Assembly: GCA_949743265.1 (NCBI GenBank)
Contig: CATJSX010000152.1
Span: 1 to 64,000 of the forward strand
DNA: 64,000 nucleotides
DNA from: an uncultured Peptococcaceae bacterium
Lineage (GTDB): Bacteria; Bacillota; Peptococcia; Peptococcales; Peptococcaceae
Reading direction: 5' to 3'
The notes beneath the pieces are model-generated. The model searched no databases. It saw nothing but the letters and a program-made list of their open reading frames with translations, and was not told the origin of the DNA. Every line of letters begins with the position of its first letter. Positions within the stretch are counted from its first letter, which is position 1. The translations under genes and the position numbers were made by a program. Positions 1 to 8,274 of this stretch are shown one piece after another.

Positions 1-1
1 G

Positions 2-328
2 CCAGAAGTCATTCGCATTATCGTCGGTTATCAAGACCAAATTATCATGGAAAAAACATTAGAGGAAGCGCTCTATAAAATTTTCGCCAATCAACCATCG
101 GCTAACCAAAGCGGTAATATGATTTCGGTTGACGATACGCTAAGTTATCAAATGCTGGTACAGCAAATCAAAGATAGTCTGGCTAATGCCAAAAATTCTT
201 CACAAGCCGGTAATTGGGCTGATTACGGCGTCTATTTAAAACAACTAGAAGATTTAATCAATCGTTTAGATGATGGACGTCTAAATGAGTTGCCAATTAC
301 TGAAACAGAAAACAACAACAATTTATGA
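2..328 (+). CDS. UPF0182 family membrane protein, C-terminal part (5' truncated by window edge)
   Basis: The reading frame is open from base 2 and ends in TGA at 326-328, so the visible 108 codons are only the tail of a larger protein. The first visible residues (PEVIRIIVGYQDQIIME, then a TLEEAL helix) match the conserved C-terminal part of the UPF0182/COG1615 family: large proteins with about seven N-terminal membrane segments and a long extracytoplasmic region, of unknown function. The end of the protein is rich in Gln, Asn and Ser and finishes in a run of Asn. A strong intrinsic terminator follows about 130 bases later. The ATG at 47 is internal, not the start. The family call rests on motif memory for a short segment. 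Confidence 0.75.
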   Translation, partial: PEVIRIIVGYQDQIIMEKTLEEALYKIFANQPSANQSGNMISVDDTLSYQMLVQQIKDSLANAKNSSQAGNWADYGVYLKQLEDLINRLDDGRLNELPITETENNNNL

Positions 329-460
329 TTGTAAAAACTATTGTTGCTAATAATGGCTATATGAAAAAAACTGCTTTCTGAGCGTTGCCATAAAAAAACA
401 ATAAAATGAGCAGGTTAACACAAAAGGAAACGGTAGAAAAGCAAAAAAGAGATTCTAAAA

Positions 461-490
461 GGGGCTGTCAATCAAAGACAGCCCCTTTTT
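461..490 (+). terminator. Intrinsic terminator after the UPF0182 gene
   Basis: A perfect 9-bp GC-rich stem (GGGGCTGTC at 461-469 with GACAGCCCC at 477-485) with a 7-base loop is followed directly by TTTTT at 486-490. Confidence 0.9.
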
Positions 491-732
491 ATGCCTCAAA
501 ATGAAGTAGTAAACTAAACACCATGGAGAAAATAAATACGCTTATACTTTGGCTTGATATGAATTGGCATCTCTATAATTGCAAAAATCTTTAACTTAAC
601 ACTTCAAAAAATAAAAACCGTACTTGTCCAAGCGATGGCTTTGATAAGTGCATCGTATGTTGTTATTCAAAAGTACCATTGTTATTTCATACTATAATCA
701 TCTCAGTATTTAAGAATATCAATAAAAACAAA
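491..732. other. Intergenic stretch without a recognised gene
   Basis: Together with 329-460 this forms the gap between the UPF0182 gene and the convergent unknown gene ending at 806. Apart from the two terminators at its edges I see no open reading frame with a ribosome-binding site, no tRNA and no repeat. Confidence 0.6.
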
Positions 733-776
733 CCGCAAATTGTCTTTGAAAATCATAATCCATACACAATTTGCGG
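721..776 (-). terminator. Probable terminator for the minus-strand unknown gene
   Basis: An 11-bp perfect stem (CCGCAAATTGT at 733-743 with ACAATTTGCGG at 766-776) encloses a 22-base loop. Read on the minus strand it is followed by TTTGTTTTTATT. It lies about 30 bases past the stop of the gene at 806-1474. Confidence 0.6.
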
Positions 777-805
777 CCTTTGAGATATAAACGTATCATA
801 TTCTT

Positions 806-1474
806 CTATATCTTATCGTCGTATTCATTTTTAATTATATCAATAATCAGCGTTGAAGAACTGTTATCGCATATTGTCATTTTTAATTGCAGCCGTAGCT
901 CAGCGCAACGGAGATTGTCGCTGAACCAAGGGGCTTCTAAGGTACACAGTACACCGTTTTCATCAGGTAATGTTTCCATCGTTCCTTTACTACTGCCCTC
1001 CGACATGAGCGTCTTCGGCATCCAAGAAGGTTTGGGGCTCACCTTCACATCCTCAATCAGGAGAGGATTGCCGGCACTAGGTACTAGAGCAAAATGGCCT
1101 GGCAATATTTCGCCTGTTTCATCTCGTGCCGCTTCTGCTTCTAGCCGGAGGATGGGGGTGAGTATATATTCTTTCTTGCTGTCGTGCTGCATCGTCAAAA
1201 CTTCCACCCGACACCGCACAGCCGAGCCATCCTTTGGTGAGTCATTCGTCAGGCGCAGAACCGAGCCATCTTTGTAGATAAACGCTCGTTCTTCGTCCCA
1301 TGGAAGAACCACTGGTTTTTCAGTGCCTGCTAACAACTCTGTCAAGGCTCTAGGCAGCGGCTCCGGTTGATATTGTCTTTGACTAAGATACCAAATTCCG
1401 CCGCTAATAATAAGAACCAACAACATACTGCCAATGATAACGCAACGTATACCGTCATCGTTTTTTAGTTTCAT
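806..1474 (-). CDS. Unknown protein with one N-terminal membrane anchor
   Basis: The protein is 222 residues. After a short basic start (MKLKNDDGIRC) there is one hydrophobic segment at about residues 10-30 and then a polar domain with many charged residues, so it is probably anchored in the membrane with the bulk outside. I recognise no family. The start at 1474 is chosen because AAAGGAC lies about 10 bases upstream; longer in-frame starts up to 1546 have no ribosome-binding site. The gene stands alone, convergent to the UPF0182 gene, with a terminator of its own. Function cannot be assigned from the sequence. Confidence 0.6.
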   Translation of the reverse strand: MKLKNDDGIRCVIIGSMLLVLIISGGIWYLSQRQYQPEPLPRALTELLAGTEKPVVLPWDEERAFIYKDGSVLRLTNDSPKDGSAVRCRVEVLTMQHDSKKEYILTPILRLEAEAARDETGEILPGHFALVPSAGNPLLIEDVKVSPKPSWMPKTLMSEGSSKGTMETLPDENGVLCTLEAPWFSDNLRCAELRLQLKMTICDNSSSTLIIDIIKNEYDDKI

Positions 1475-2323
1475 TTTTACAACAGTCCTTTTTGGATAAA
1501 TATCACTATGGCATTCCGTAATGAAAGTCATGTATTGTATCAACAATATGGTTTGAACTATAATAGTCCTAGCGTGTCAGTCAATATTCCGTTTTTGTTA
1601 CCATCCTCAAATATTCAAGTGCTATACCAAATGAAAACGTTTCTAATTAAGCATCCAAATTATATGGAACTTTTTTGTATATTTATCACAAACAATTTAT
1701 AATTTTATCTGCTTGCTGTATTATACACAAAATAAAAAACATCAACTAAATAATTTAAAAACATTTTTACTCTAAATACGCCGATTATCATACAAAACTG
1801 ACACCTTTTTTCTAAATTTATACTTTTGATGAATGTGAATTTAATATCTTTAATAAAATACAACAGACTAAATTAAGGTCGGTTTTTATTATTATACCTG
1901 TTCTGCCACAAAATAGCAATGTCCATCTATTACAGTTATCACCCCAATTATGACACTTTTGGCAAAAAAACACTTAACGTTTATTGATAAATATCAAAAA
2001 TATACGTTCGAATTCAGTGGAAAATTCGCCGTTAGATTTCACGACGAAAAATATTTTCAATGTATTTTAACCAAACTGGCTAAAATAATTATGCCATATG
2101 CTAACAATTCAGTATCACTGGCATTTATACCCTCAACATATAGAAATATCAATTTCTCTGCTATGCTCTGTGTTGCTGTATTTTGATATTTTTAAGGTCT
2201 TATTGTGCCTATTCACCGTTGTGACTGTTATCATACTTCTGCTCATGATAACCGTTATTGCAAACTAATGTTTTCAAAAAACTTATAATATACTTAAACC
2301 TATAGGCAATTATAAACTTTATA
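1475..2323. other. Long AT-rich gene-poor stretch
   Basis: About 850 bases without a convincing gene. Open frames at 1508-1702 and 1950-2186 lack a ribosome-binding site and have no recognisable protein content. One 8-bp inverted repeat, GTTATCAT (2227-2234) with ATGATAAC (2245-2252), sits about 90 bases upstream of the exonuclease promoter and could be an operator or nothing. The rest shows no structure I can interpret. Confidence 0.55.
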
Positions 2324-2332
2324 TGTTATAAT
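2324..2332 (+). promoter_or_regulatory. Extended -10 promoter of the exonuclease gene
   Basis: TGTTATAAT is a perfect extended -10 element (TGnTATAAT). No good -35 box is visible, which is usual for this promoter class. The predicted start of transcription is near 2339, giving a leader of about 25 bases that contains the AGAGGG ribosome-binding site. Confidence 0.65.
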
Positions 2333-2362
2333 ACAAACAGCCAAATGAAAAGAGGGATAACG

Positions 2363-3067
2363 ATGTTTCATGTATTTTTAGATCTAGAAATGAACCCAAC
2401 AGTCAACATCAATCGTCGTAAAAATATCGGCAAAAAAGAAAAAAATATGCCGCCTCCAGCTTTGCGTATGGAAATTATTGAAATCGGCGCTGTCAAACTT
2501 GACGATACGTATAAAATCATTGATCGTTTTTCTTGCTATGTAAAACCTAAACTTAATCAAATTACTAAGAAAGTTACAGAACTTACTGGTATTACTGATG
2601 AAACTTTAGCTAACGCCGAAGAATTAGCGCAAGTAATGCCTAAATTCGTCGCGTGGATTGGCAACGAACCTGTACGAATTTATTCATGGAGTGATACCGA
2701 TTTAAAACAAATGCGTGGAGAATGCAACGCAAAAGGCATTTATCCATATGGATTACCAGAAAATATGAAGCGTTGGATGGATTTCCAAAAAGTCTATACG
2801 CGCATCATGGGACTTTCTCGTTCGCTCTCCTTGGCCAATGCGCTCAATATAATTGACAATGATTTTTCCGGTCAACAGCATAGCGCTTTAGCCGATGCTG
2901 AAAATTCGGCAGCACTATTACAGTTAGTAAAAAATAAAGAAGTCTTCAAAGAAAAAACGAAGAAAATCAAAGCTGTGCTTAAACCAGATGCGCCGTTAAC
3001 CTCATCAATTGGTGATCTTTTGGCTGCCAAATTAGCGCAGCTGCAAACAGAAGATCGGGATACCTGA
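2363..3067 (+). CDS. DEDDh 3'-5' exonuclease family protein (KapD/ERI-1-like)
   Basis: The protein is 234 residues and carries the motifs of RNase T/DnaQ-type exonucleases: D7 and E9 in FLDLEM (Exo I), D113 in the YSWSDTDLKQM segment (Exo II) and H173 with D178 in HSALAD (Exo III, HxxxxD), so the two-metal site looks complete. Proteins of this size with a basic C-terminal extension are usually annotated as KapD- or ERI-1-like exonucleases acting on RNA or short oligonucleotides; the true substrate cannot be read here. The ATG at 2363 has AGAGGG 8 bases upstream, better than the in-frame ATG at 2345. The gene is monocistronic. Confidence 0.85.
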   Translation: MFHVFLDLEMNPTVNINRRKNIGKKEKNMPPPALRMEIIEIGAVKLDDTYKIIDRFSCYVKPKLNQITKKVTELTGITDETLANAEELAQVMPKFVAWIGNEPVRIYSWSDTDLKQMRGECNAKGIYPYGLPENMKRWMDFQKVYTRIMGLSRSLSLANALNIIDNDFSGQQHSALADAENSAALLQLVKNKEVFKEKTKKIKAVLKPDAPLTSSIGDLLAAKLAQLQTEDRDT

Positions 3068-3130
3068 TTTTTGCTCACTTATTTATGTGATATACCGAAA
3101 TGCCTATTTTGTTTCCATATATTAAAATAA

Positions 3131-3187
3131 ATAGGACACTAAACCAATTATTGGCGTTGAAAATCAACGTTCGGTTTAGTGTCCTAT
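3131..3187. terminator. Bidirectional terminator between exonuclease gene and tRNA array
   Basis: A 15-bp stem joins ATAGGACACTAAACC (3131-3145) with its exact complement at 3173-3187, with a small inner GTTGA/TCAAC hairpin. A/T-rich flanks lie on both sides. It can end the plus-strand exonuclease transcript and the minus-strand tRNA array. Confidence 0.75.
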
Positions 3188-3247
3188 TTATCATCATTAT
3201 GAAATAAAAAAACTGCGTTCAACTCTAAACGCAGTTCAAAATAAAAA

Positions 3248-3319
3248 AGCGGAAGACGAGATTCGAACTCGCGACCCTCGCCTTGGCAAGGCGATGCTCT
3301 ACCACTGAGCCACTTCCGC
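3248..3319 (-). tRNA. tRNA-Gly(GCC)
   Basis: Cloverleaf on the minus strand with acceptor arms GCGGAAG/CTTCCGC, T-loop TTCGAAT and anticodon loop CTTGCCAAG giving anticodon GCC. The discriminator is U as expected for glycine, and CCA is not encoded. It is the last tRNA of the array. Confidence 0.95.
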
Positions 3320-3320
3320 A

Positions 3321-3405
3321 TGGTGCGGGTGGAGGGACTTGAACCCACACGTCGTAAAACGCCAGATCCTAAGTCTGGTGCGTCTGCCAATTCCGCCACA
3401 CCCGC
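3321..3405 (-). tRNA. tRNA-Leu(TAG), with encoded CCA
   Basis: A long class II tRNA with acceptor arms GCGGGTG/CACCCGC and an extended variable arm. The anticodon loop is CTTAGGA, so the anticodon is TAG. It is the only tRNA in the array whose CCA tail is encoded (3321-3323). Confidence 0.95.
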
Positions 3406-3438
3406 TTATCATTATCTAATTCAGTTCAAAAAAATCAA

Positions 3439-3511
3439 TGAGTCATAACAGAATCGAACTGTTGACACCCTGATTAAAAGTCAGGTGCTCTACCGGCTGA
3501 GCTAATGACTC
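3439..3511 (-). tRNA. tRNA-Lys(TTT)
   Basis: Acceptor arms are GAGTCAT/ATGACTC and the anticodon stem-loop CCTGACTTTTAATCAGG gives anticodon TTT. CCA is not encoded. Confidence 0.95.
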
Positions 3512-3520
3512 ATAAAAAAA

Positions 3521-3592
3521 CTGGGGTAGCTGGATTTGAACCAACGAATGCGGGAGTCAAAGTCCCGTGCCTTACCGCTTGGCGATACCCCA
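3521..3592 (-). tRNA. tRNA-Gln(TTG)
   Basis: Acceptor arms are TGGGGTA/TACCCCA and the anticodon stem-loop CGGGACTTTGACTCCCG gives anticodon TTG. The discriminator is G, as usual for Gln. Confidence 0.95.
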
Positions 3593-3637
3593 ACGATTAA
3601 CATAAAACTTTTAACTAACAATCTAAATAAAACCCAA

Positions 3638-3711
3638 GGTGGAAGATGGGGATCGAACCCACGAATGCCGGAGCCACAATCCGGTGCGTTAACCACTTCG
3701 CCACATCCACC
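3638..3711 (-). tRNA. tRNA-His(GTG)
   Basis: Anticodon stem-loop CCGGATTGTGGCTCCGG gives anticodon GTG. The extra 5' G (G-1) typical of tRNA-His is present opposite the C discriminator. The acceptor stem contains one apparent U-U mismatch. CCA is not encoded. Confidence 0.95.
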
Positions 3712-3716
3712 ATATA

Positions 3717-3790
<74 letters not shown>

Positions 3791-3798
3791 AGACTTAA

Positions 3799-3869
3799 AG
3801 CGGGTGATGGGAATCGAACCCACATGGCTGGCTTGGAAGGCCAGAACTCTACCACTGAGCTACACCCGC
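3799..3869 (-). tRNA. tRNA-Gly(TCC)
   Basis: Acceptor arms are GCGGGTG/CACCCGC and the anticodon loop CTTCCAA gives anticodon TCC. The discriminator is U. It is the second glycine isoacceptor of the array. Confidence 0.95.
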
Positions 3870-3892
3870 AAAATGTGCCTTATAAAAGATGA

Positions 3893-3966
3893 TCGGGGTG
3901 GAGGGACTCGAACCCCCGGCCCCATGGTCCCAAACCACGTACGCTACCAAACTGCGCTACACCCCG
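3893..3966 (-). tRNA. tRNA-Pro(TGG)
   Basis: Acceptor arms are CGGGGTG/CACCCCG and the anticodon loop TTTGGGA gives anticodon TGG. It is the first tRNA after the promoter. Confidence 0.95.
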
Positions 3967-3982
3967 TCGACCAACGTTTTAT

Positions 3983-4011
3983 ATTATAGCAAACTCATTT
4001 TGGACTGTCAA
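3983..4011 (-). promoter_or_regulatory. Consensus sigma-70 promoter of the tRNA array
   Basis: On the minus strand TTGACA (4011-4006) is followed after exactly 17 bases by TATAAT (3988-3983), a full match to the consensus, about 17 bases upstream of tRNA-Pro. This fits constitutive high-level transcription of all eight tRNAs as one precursor. Confidence 0.92.
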
Positions 4012-4094
4012 GTACTTTTTTGCAATTTTATCGCTATTTTTTACTAAAAGTGCCATTTCCCATCAGCGACGTGTTTTATTTTAGCAGATATTCT

Positions 4095-4586
4095 CTAAAT
4101 TAGCAAGTCCTTTTTATGATATTTTATGATTTTTTTCTTCCCTTCTTTTTCTTCAATTTCAAGCAGCCCCCAACTGGGTTTTTCATCAAATGATCGCGGT
4201 CGCGAAGCACTGCCGGGATTAATCAAAATGACTTCGCTTTCTATATAAACACTTTGATGCGTATGACCGAAACAAATGATGTCCACTCCCATTTCCATAC
4301 CGCGGTAGTATAGTTTATTAAAACCTTCTTTTACTTGATAACGATGACCATGACATAACAAAAATTTAACGCCAGCCAAAGTAAATAAAACTTCTTCTGG
4401 CGCTTGAGAAATAATATCGCAGTTGCCGCTGACCATTTGATAAGGTATGGCTAAATTTTCCCCTAAAGCATATCCGTCGCTGAGCAAATCACCTAAAAAG
4501 AATAGATAATCGACGTTTTCTGTTTGAATAGCCGCCAATACATTTTCCCATTGTTGATGAGTATCACTAACGATTGCAATTTTCAT
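4095..4586 (-). CDS. YfcE/MJ0936-type metallophosphoesterase
   Basis: The protein is 163 residues with the calcineurin-like phosphoesterase motifs in order: SDTH near the N-terminus (D8, H10), GDLL, SGNCD, a CHGH motif and GHTH near the C-terminus, all two-metal ligands. Members of this small family hydrolyse phosphodiesters such as bis-pNPP in vitro; the physiological substrate is usually unknown. The ATG at 4586 with AGAAGG 8 bases upstream is preferred over the GTG at 4595, which abuts the ribosome-binding site. It overlaps the end of rdgB by 20 bases, so the two are probably translationally coupled. Confidence 0.88.
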   Translation of the reverse strand: MKIAIVSDTHQQWENVLAAIQTENVDYLFFLGDLLSDGYALGENLAIPYQMVSGNCDIISQAPEEVLFTLAGVKFLLCHGHRYQVKEGFNKLYYRGMEMGVDIICFGHTHQSVYIESEVILINPGSASRPRSFDEKPSWGLLEIEEKEGKKKIIKYHKKDLLI

Positions 4587-5187
4587 TGTTTTCACCTTCT
4601 ATAATGCTGCTAATAATTTTAACGGCTTCTTGATTGGCTAAACCACGATGACTAATCCGATTTTTTTCAGTTGCTGACAGTTGAGCGAAAGTTTTTTTCA
4701 GCTGCGGTACAATAAAAATAGGATCGTATCCAAATCCGCCGCTTCCTACTCTTTGAGCAGCAATTAAACCGCGACAAATCCCTTCGGTTTGATAGGCTGT
4801 TCCATTTTTGTCCACAATGGCAATCGCACAACGAAAACAAGCTGTGCGTTCCTTTTCTGCTACACCGTCTAACGCTGTCAAAAGCTTGTCAATATTAGCT
4901 TCGTCGTTTTTTTCTTCTCCGGCGTAACGAGCAGAGTAAACGCCAGGCGCGCCGTTTAAATAATCCACTTCCAAGCCCGAATCATCGGCTAACGTTAGCT
5001 GACCCGTAGCCACAGCTACGGTTTTGGCTTTGAGTAAAGCGTTTTCAGCAAATGTTGCGCCATTTTCTTCAATATCGCCAATATATGGAAAATCTGCCAA
5101 TGTTTTTATAGTGACTGGTAATTGCTGCAATAATTTTTGAAATTCCTCTACTTTTCCTTTATTCGTTGTTGCCAGAACCAAATCCAT
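4567..5187 (-). CDS. rdgB: XTP/dITP diphosphatase (RdgB/HAM1)
   Basis: The protein is 206 residues and hydrolyses non-canonical purine nucleotides (dITP, XTP) to monophosphates, keeping them out of DNA and RNA. Signature segments are all present: ATTNKGKVEEF at the start, LADDSGLEVDYLNGAPGVYSA, the GGFGYDPIF motif and a terminal SHRG. The start ATG at 5187 overlaps the TGA of the upstream MBL gene (TGATG), with AGGTGA as ribosome-binding site. rdgB next to a YfcE-type phosphoesterase is a common Firmicutes pairing. Confidence 0.95.
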   Translation of the reverse strand: MDLVLATTNKGKVEEFQKLLQQLPVTIKTLADFPYIGDIEENGATFAENALLKAKTVAVATGQLTLADDSGLEVDYLNGAPGVYSARYAGEEKNDEANIDKLLTALDGVAEKERTACFRCAIAIVDKNGTAYQTEGICRGLIAAQRVGSGGFGYDPIFIVPQLKKTFAQLSATEKNRISHRGLANQEAVKIISSIIEGENNENCNR

Positions 5188-5966
5188 CAAATCACCTGTT
5201 TCTTTTCGTTATTTGTAATAAGATATGTTTTGCCCATTGTTGCTAATAGTACTTTACCATCAAACTGAGCTTCAGCTTGTCGCTGTAGCTGATATAAATT
5301 ATGCGTTGGCAAAAAATGCGTCAAAATAATCGTTTCTGCTCCAATAATCTGTCCCAAACGACCAGCCTGACTAGCACTTAAATGTCTATCCCCTAATTTA
5401 TCTAATTCCTGCTCCTTTAAACTGGCCTCTGCTAAAAGAATTTTGGCACCTTGGCAGTATTGAGGCAATTCACCAAACCACCCTGTATCAGCCGTATATG
5501 CCAGTAAACGCTGCGAGCCTTGACTGACGCTCAGCCCATAAGTTTCCGGCTCATGCTTAGTACGGAAAAACTCCAACTGAAATAGATTAAAATCATTGTT
5601 CATGGTCATGGCTTCAGCAATACTTACGCTATGAAAAACATCATCCCATGATTTGATCTCATCAGCAATGCTTTTCGGAGCATCCGGCAGATAAACGATC
5701 AATGGTTCTTCTCTTAGTCCAGCTTTCATTGCACCGCCAATAGCTTGTCTTAAACTATAAACATCACAATAATGATCAGGGTGTAAATGAGAAAGAATGG
5801 CCAAATTCAATTTTGCAAAATCAATATGTTTTTGCAAACGACTGAAAGTACCGTTGCCACAATCAATCATAATATTAAATCCGTCGATTTGTAAAAGATA
5901 GCCACTTAACGCTCCATTAGCCGGCGCATACGGCGAATGCGCTCCCAAAATAGTTAATTCCATCAT
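5187..5966 (-). CDS. MBL-fold metallohydrolase (RNase Z-like fold)
   Basis: The protein is about 259 residues in the metallo-beta-lactamase superfamily. It has the ILGAHSPYAPANG start, a glycine-rich DCGNG segment and the SHLHPDHYCD zinc motif (HxHxDH). Further metal-binding candidates are ADTGW and the late THFLPTH. The arrangement is that of the RNase Z/ElaC-like branch, often acting on phosphodiesters, but the tRNA-maturation role is not proven. The tandem ATGs at 5966 and 5963 sit 13-16 bases after AAAGGA, so the exact start is uncertain. It is coupled to rdgB by a TGATG overlap. Confidence 0.82.
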   Translation of the reverse strand: MMELTILGAHSPYAPANGALSGYLLQIDGFNIMIDCGNGTFSRLQKHIDFAKLNLAILSHLHPDHYCDVYSLRQAIGGAMKAGLREEPLIVYLPDAPKSIADEIKSWDDVFHSVSIAEAMTMNNDFNLFQLEFFRTKHEPETYGLSVSQGSQRLLAYTADTGWFGELPQYCQGAKILLAEASLKEQELDKLGDRHLSASQAGRLGQIIGAETIILTHFLPTHNLYQLQRQAEAQFDGKVLLATMGKTYLITNNEKKQVI

Positions 5967-6244
5967 TAAACGATCATCGTCCTTTCTCCTCATCCGCATT
6001 TTTCTGCCAATATATATTCGCAAAAATTACGGCATTCCCTGCAAATCTTTTTTACCATTATCTCTAATATCATGACAAAATTCAATAATAAATTACCGTT
6101 CATCATTAAAATCAATTTTTGCCAGACATTGGATAAATTATTGACTAGCTCTTGATTTTGCCAGCGATTCATACTAAACTTAAAAATAGAAGCAACTTCA
6201 TTCGTTTGCTTGATTTTTATTTTACAATTTTGGAGGTAATTGTA

Positions 6245-6667
6245 ATGATGAACGTAACTGTAAAATGGCAAGACAATATGACATTTAATGCACAAACCGC
6301 ATCAGGACACCAAGTTATTATGGACGCCGCCCAAGAAGCTGGCGGCAATAACAATGGCGCTCGCCCTACGGAATTATTGCTCTGCGGTGTTGGCGCTTGT
6401 TCTTCTATGGACATTGTTGAAATCATGGCAGAAAAGAATCAAAAGCTAACTTCTTTAAAAGTTGAAGTCAGAGGCGATCGCCCCAGCGAATATCCTATGC
6501 CTTTTACCGATTTGTATTTGCATTATATAGCAGAAGGCGACATTGATCCAGAAATTTTTGCCCAAGCGCTCAAAGATTCTTTTTCTCTTTACTGCGCTGC
6601 TGGACTATCTCTAAGTGCAAATAAACATTATACTTTTGAAATCAATGGCGTATCTTATGATAATTAA
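6245..6667 (+). CDS. OsmC/Ohr family protein
   Basis: The protein is 140 residues. The family consists of thiol-dependent peroxidases that reduce organic hydroperoxides through two cysteines. The first conserved cysteine lies in LLLCGVGACSSMDIV and another in SLYCAAGLSLS, and the fold-typical N-terminal strand segment and the final HYTFEINGV strand are present. Ribosome-binding site GGAGGT at 6231-6236 selects the tandem ATG at 6245/6248. It is a single gene divergent from the MBL gene and convergent to murI. It belongs to the YhfA-like OsmC group rather than to Ohr proper, which is a judgement by eye. Confidence 0.85.
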   Translation: MMNVTVKWQDNMTFNAQTASGHQVIMDAAQEAGGNNNGARPTELLLCGVGACSSMDIVEIMAEKNQKLTSLKVEVRGDRPSEYPMPFTDLYLHYIAEGDIDPEIFAQALKDSFSLYCAAGLSLSANKHYTFEINGVSYDN

Positions 6668-6680
6668 CCATTAGCAGCAA

Positions 6681-6720
6681 AAAGAGGTCAAAATCCGCCA
6701 GACGGACTTTGACCTCTTTT
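6681..6720. terminator. Bidirectional terminator between osmC-like gene and murI
   Basis: AAAGAGGTCAAA-TCCG (6681-6697) pairs with CGGA-TTTGACCTCTTT (6703-6719). T-runs follow on the plus strand and A-runs precede it, so it serves both convergent genes. Confidence 0.85.
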
Positions 6721-6724
6721 GTCA

Positions 6725-7510
6725 TCAATTATCAAGTTGTTCCAAACGCTGCAATAAACTTTGATAAAACTGTTGTTTTGCGCCGCTTACTAATTGACCG
6801 GAGCAATAAAACTCAATTTGACCGTCGTTTTTTTCTTTTAATCCTCGTTCGTATAAAATTCGTTCTAAATAACACACCGTTCCCAAGCTGCCATCAATAA
6901 TTACGGCATCGTCATCAAAAAAGCGACTAATACCATCTTTAAAAAAATTGAAATGCGTACAGCCTAGCACCACCGTACAGTAATCTTTCAGATGAAAAGG
7001 CGCTAAAACTTCCTGCAAATAATTATCTACTTCTTCGCCAGTAAACACGCCCGCTTCAGCTAAAGTGACCAATTTAGGCAACGGTAATAAATCGACAATA
7101 TGCTTTTGATCCCATTGGTGCAGCAAATGCTGCAATTTTTTTTCTTTGATCGTCATAGGAGTAGCCGTCACCAGCACTCGTTTATTACAAGCCATTCCTT
7201 TTAAACGGCAAACAGCAGGCTTTACCGCCGGCTCCATTCCCAAAACGGGCAAATCATAACGAGCACGCAAATCGTCAATGGCAATACTAGTCGCTGTATT
7301 GCAGGCAACGACCAGCGCTTTAACGCCTTGAGAAACGATAAAATCGGCAGCTTCAAGAACATAAGATTTCACTTCTTCTTTATTTTTAACGCCATATGGC
7401 ACATGTTCGGTATCAGCATAGTAAAGATAATCTTCATTAGGCATGATTTTTAGCGCTTGATACAATACGCTAATGCCGCCAACGCCTGAATCAAAAAAGC
7501 CAATTTTCAT
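6725..7510 (-). CDS. murI: Glutamate racemase
   Basis: The protein is 261 residues and converts L- to D-glutamate for peptidoglycan through two catalytic cysteines. It has the IGFFDSGVGG start (with the conserved Asp and Ser), VACNTAT with the first cysteine and VLGCTHF with the second. Length is typical. It is the last gene of the long minus-strand run from yhbY; 15 bases separate it from the methyltransferase gene, so co-transcription is likely. The window gives no evidence of a second racemase. Confidence 0.96.
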   Translation of the reverse strand: MKIGFFDSGVGGISVLYQALKIMPNEDYLYYADTEHVPYGVKNKEEVKSYVLEAADFIVSQGVKALVVACNTATSIAIDDLRARYDLPVLGMEPAVKPAVCRLKGMACNKRVLVTATPMTIKEKKLQHLLHQWDQKHIVDLLPLPKLVTLAEAGVFTGEEVDNYLQEVLAPFHLKDYCTVVLGCTHFNFFKDGISRFFDDDAVIIDGSLGTVCYLERILYERGLKEKNDGQIEFYCSGQLVSGAKQQFYQSLLQRLEQLDN

Positions 7511-7525
7511 CTTATACGCCTCCTG

Positions 7526-8272
7526 TCACCATGCTTTTCGTGCGACAAAAACGATTTTATGTTCTTTATCCACTACAGAAAGCTCGTCCATAGAAAGGGC
7601 TTCATAAATCGCCAAAACATCAAAACCGGCCAAAGTTAGCCACATCGTCAGCATTTTTGGCTCATATACTTTTTGCTCATGAAATTCCTGCCATTTTTCA
7701 TATAAGCCGCTGCTTTCTTCTTGAACAAAAAAAGTCAAACGCATTTGGCAAATATCCGCTTCTTCATCAAATTGATTTTCCCATAGATAAACCATTTCTT
7801 CACTATGATAAGTATAAATATTATTTCCCAAAAAATTACGCAGTTTGAAAGGCGTATTGATGTCAAAAATTAACAGCCCATTGTCATTTAATCCCATGGC
7901 TAGATTTTGTAATAAATCCTGTAAATCACCAGCCTCAAGTAAATAATTAAAAACATCAAATGTGGCAATAACTCCATCATAGCCCTCAAAATCCATGAGC
8001 GTTATGTTTCCTTCCTGCCAACAAACGTTATCAGTGTCAGATTTTGCCTGCGCTTTAGCCAGCATTTCTGCTGATTGATCGACAGCTGTTATTTGCCAGC
8101 CTTTTTGAGCTAGGCGTAAAGTAATATTGCCTGTACCGCAGCCCAAATCCAAAAGTTTTTGCCCCGGCACTTTATAAAGCATCAGCAACTCATGCAAATA
8201 ATTGGCCCACTCTTCATAATCAATATCGTTCATTAAACCGTCATAAACGGCCGCAATCCTTTCATATGCCAT
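7526..8272 (-). CDS. Class I SAM-dependent methyltransferase
   Basis: The protein is 248 residues with a Rossmann-type methyltransferase domain. Motif I is LLDLGCGTGNITLRLA (about residues 40-55), followed by an acidic residue in the ITAVDQSAEML strand and by GVIATFDVFNYL as motif IV region. The N-terminal AYERIAAVYDGLMNDIDY resembles Firmicutes methyltransferases that commonly follow rsfS. The substrate is unknown. The start overlaps the rsfS stop (TAATG). The ATG at 8272 has better spacing from AGAGG than the one at 8275. Confidence 0.88.
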   Translation of the reverse strand: MAYERIAAVYDGLMNDIDYEEWANYLHELLMLYKVPGQKLLDLGCGTGNITLRLAQKGWQITAVDQSAEMLAKAQAKSDTDNVCWQEGNITLMDFEGYDGVIATFDVFNYLLEAGDLQDLLQNLAMGLNDNGLLIFDINTPFKLRNFLGNNIYTYHSEEMVYLWENQFDEEADICQMRLTFFVQEESSGLYEKWQEFHEQKVYEPKMLTMWLTLAGFDVLAIYEALSMDELSVVDKEHKIVFVARKAW

Positions 8273-8274
8273 CA

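Noticed and set aside
1508-1702. Plus-strand open frame of 64 codons
   Set aside because: It overlaps the upstream region of the minus-strand unknown gene, lacks a ribosome-binding site and has no recognisable content.
1950-2186. Plus-strand open frame of 78 codons
   Set aside because: No ribosome-binding site and no recognisable content; its composition is like the surrounding AT-rich intergenic DNA.
5990-6172. Minus-strand open frame of about 60 codons (starting MNRWQNQELVNN) upstream of the MBL gene
   Set aside because: No ribosome-binding site precedes its ATG, it overlaps the likely promoter and start region of the MBL gene, and its protein shows no recognisable family. A neighbouring frame also looks protein-like but has stop codons, so no clear case can be made.
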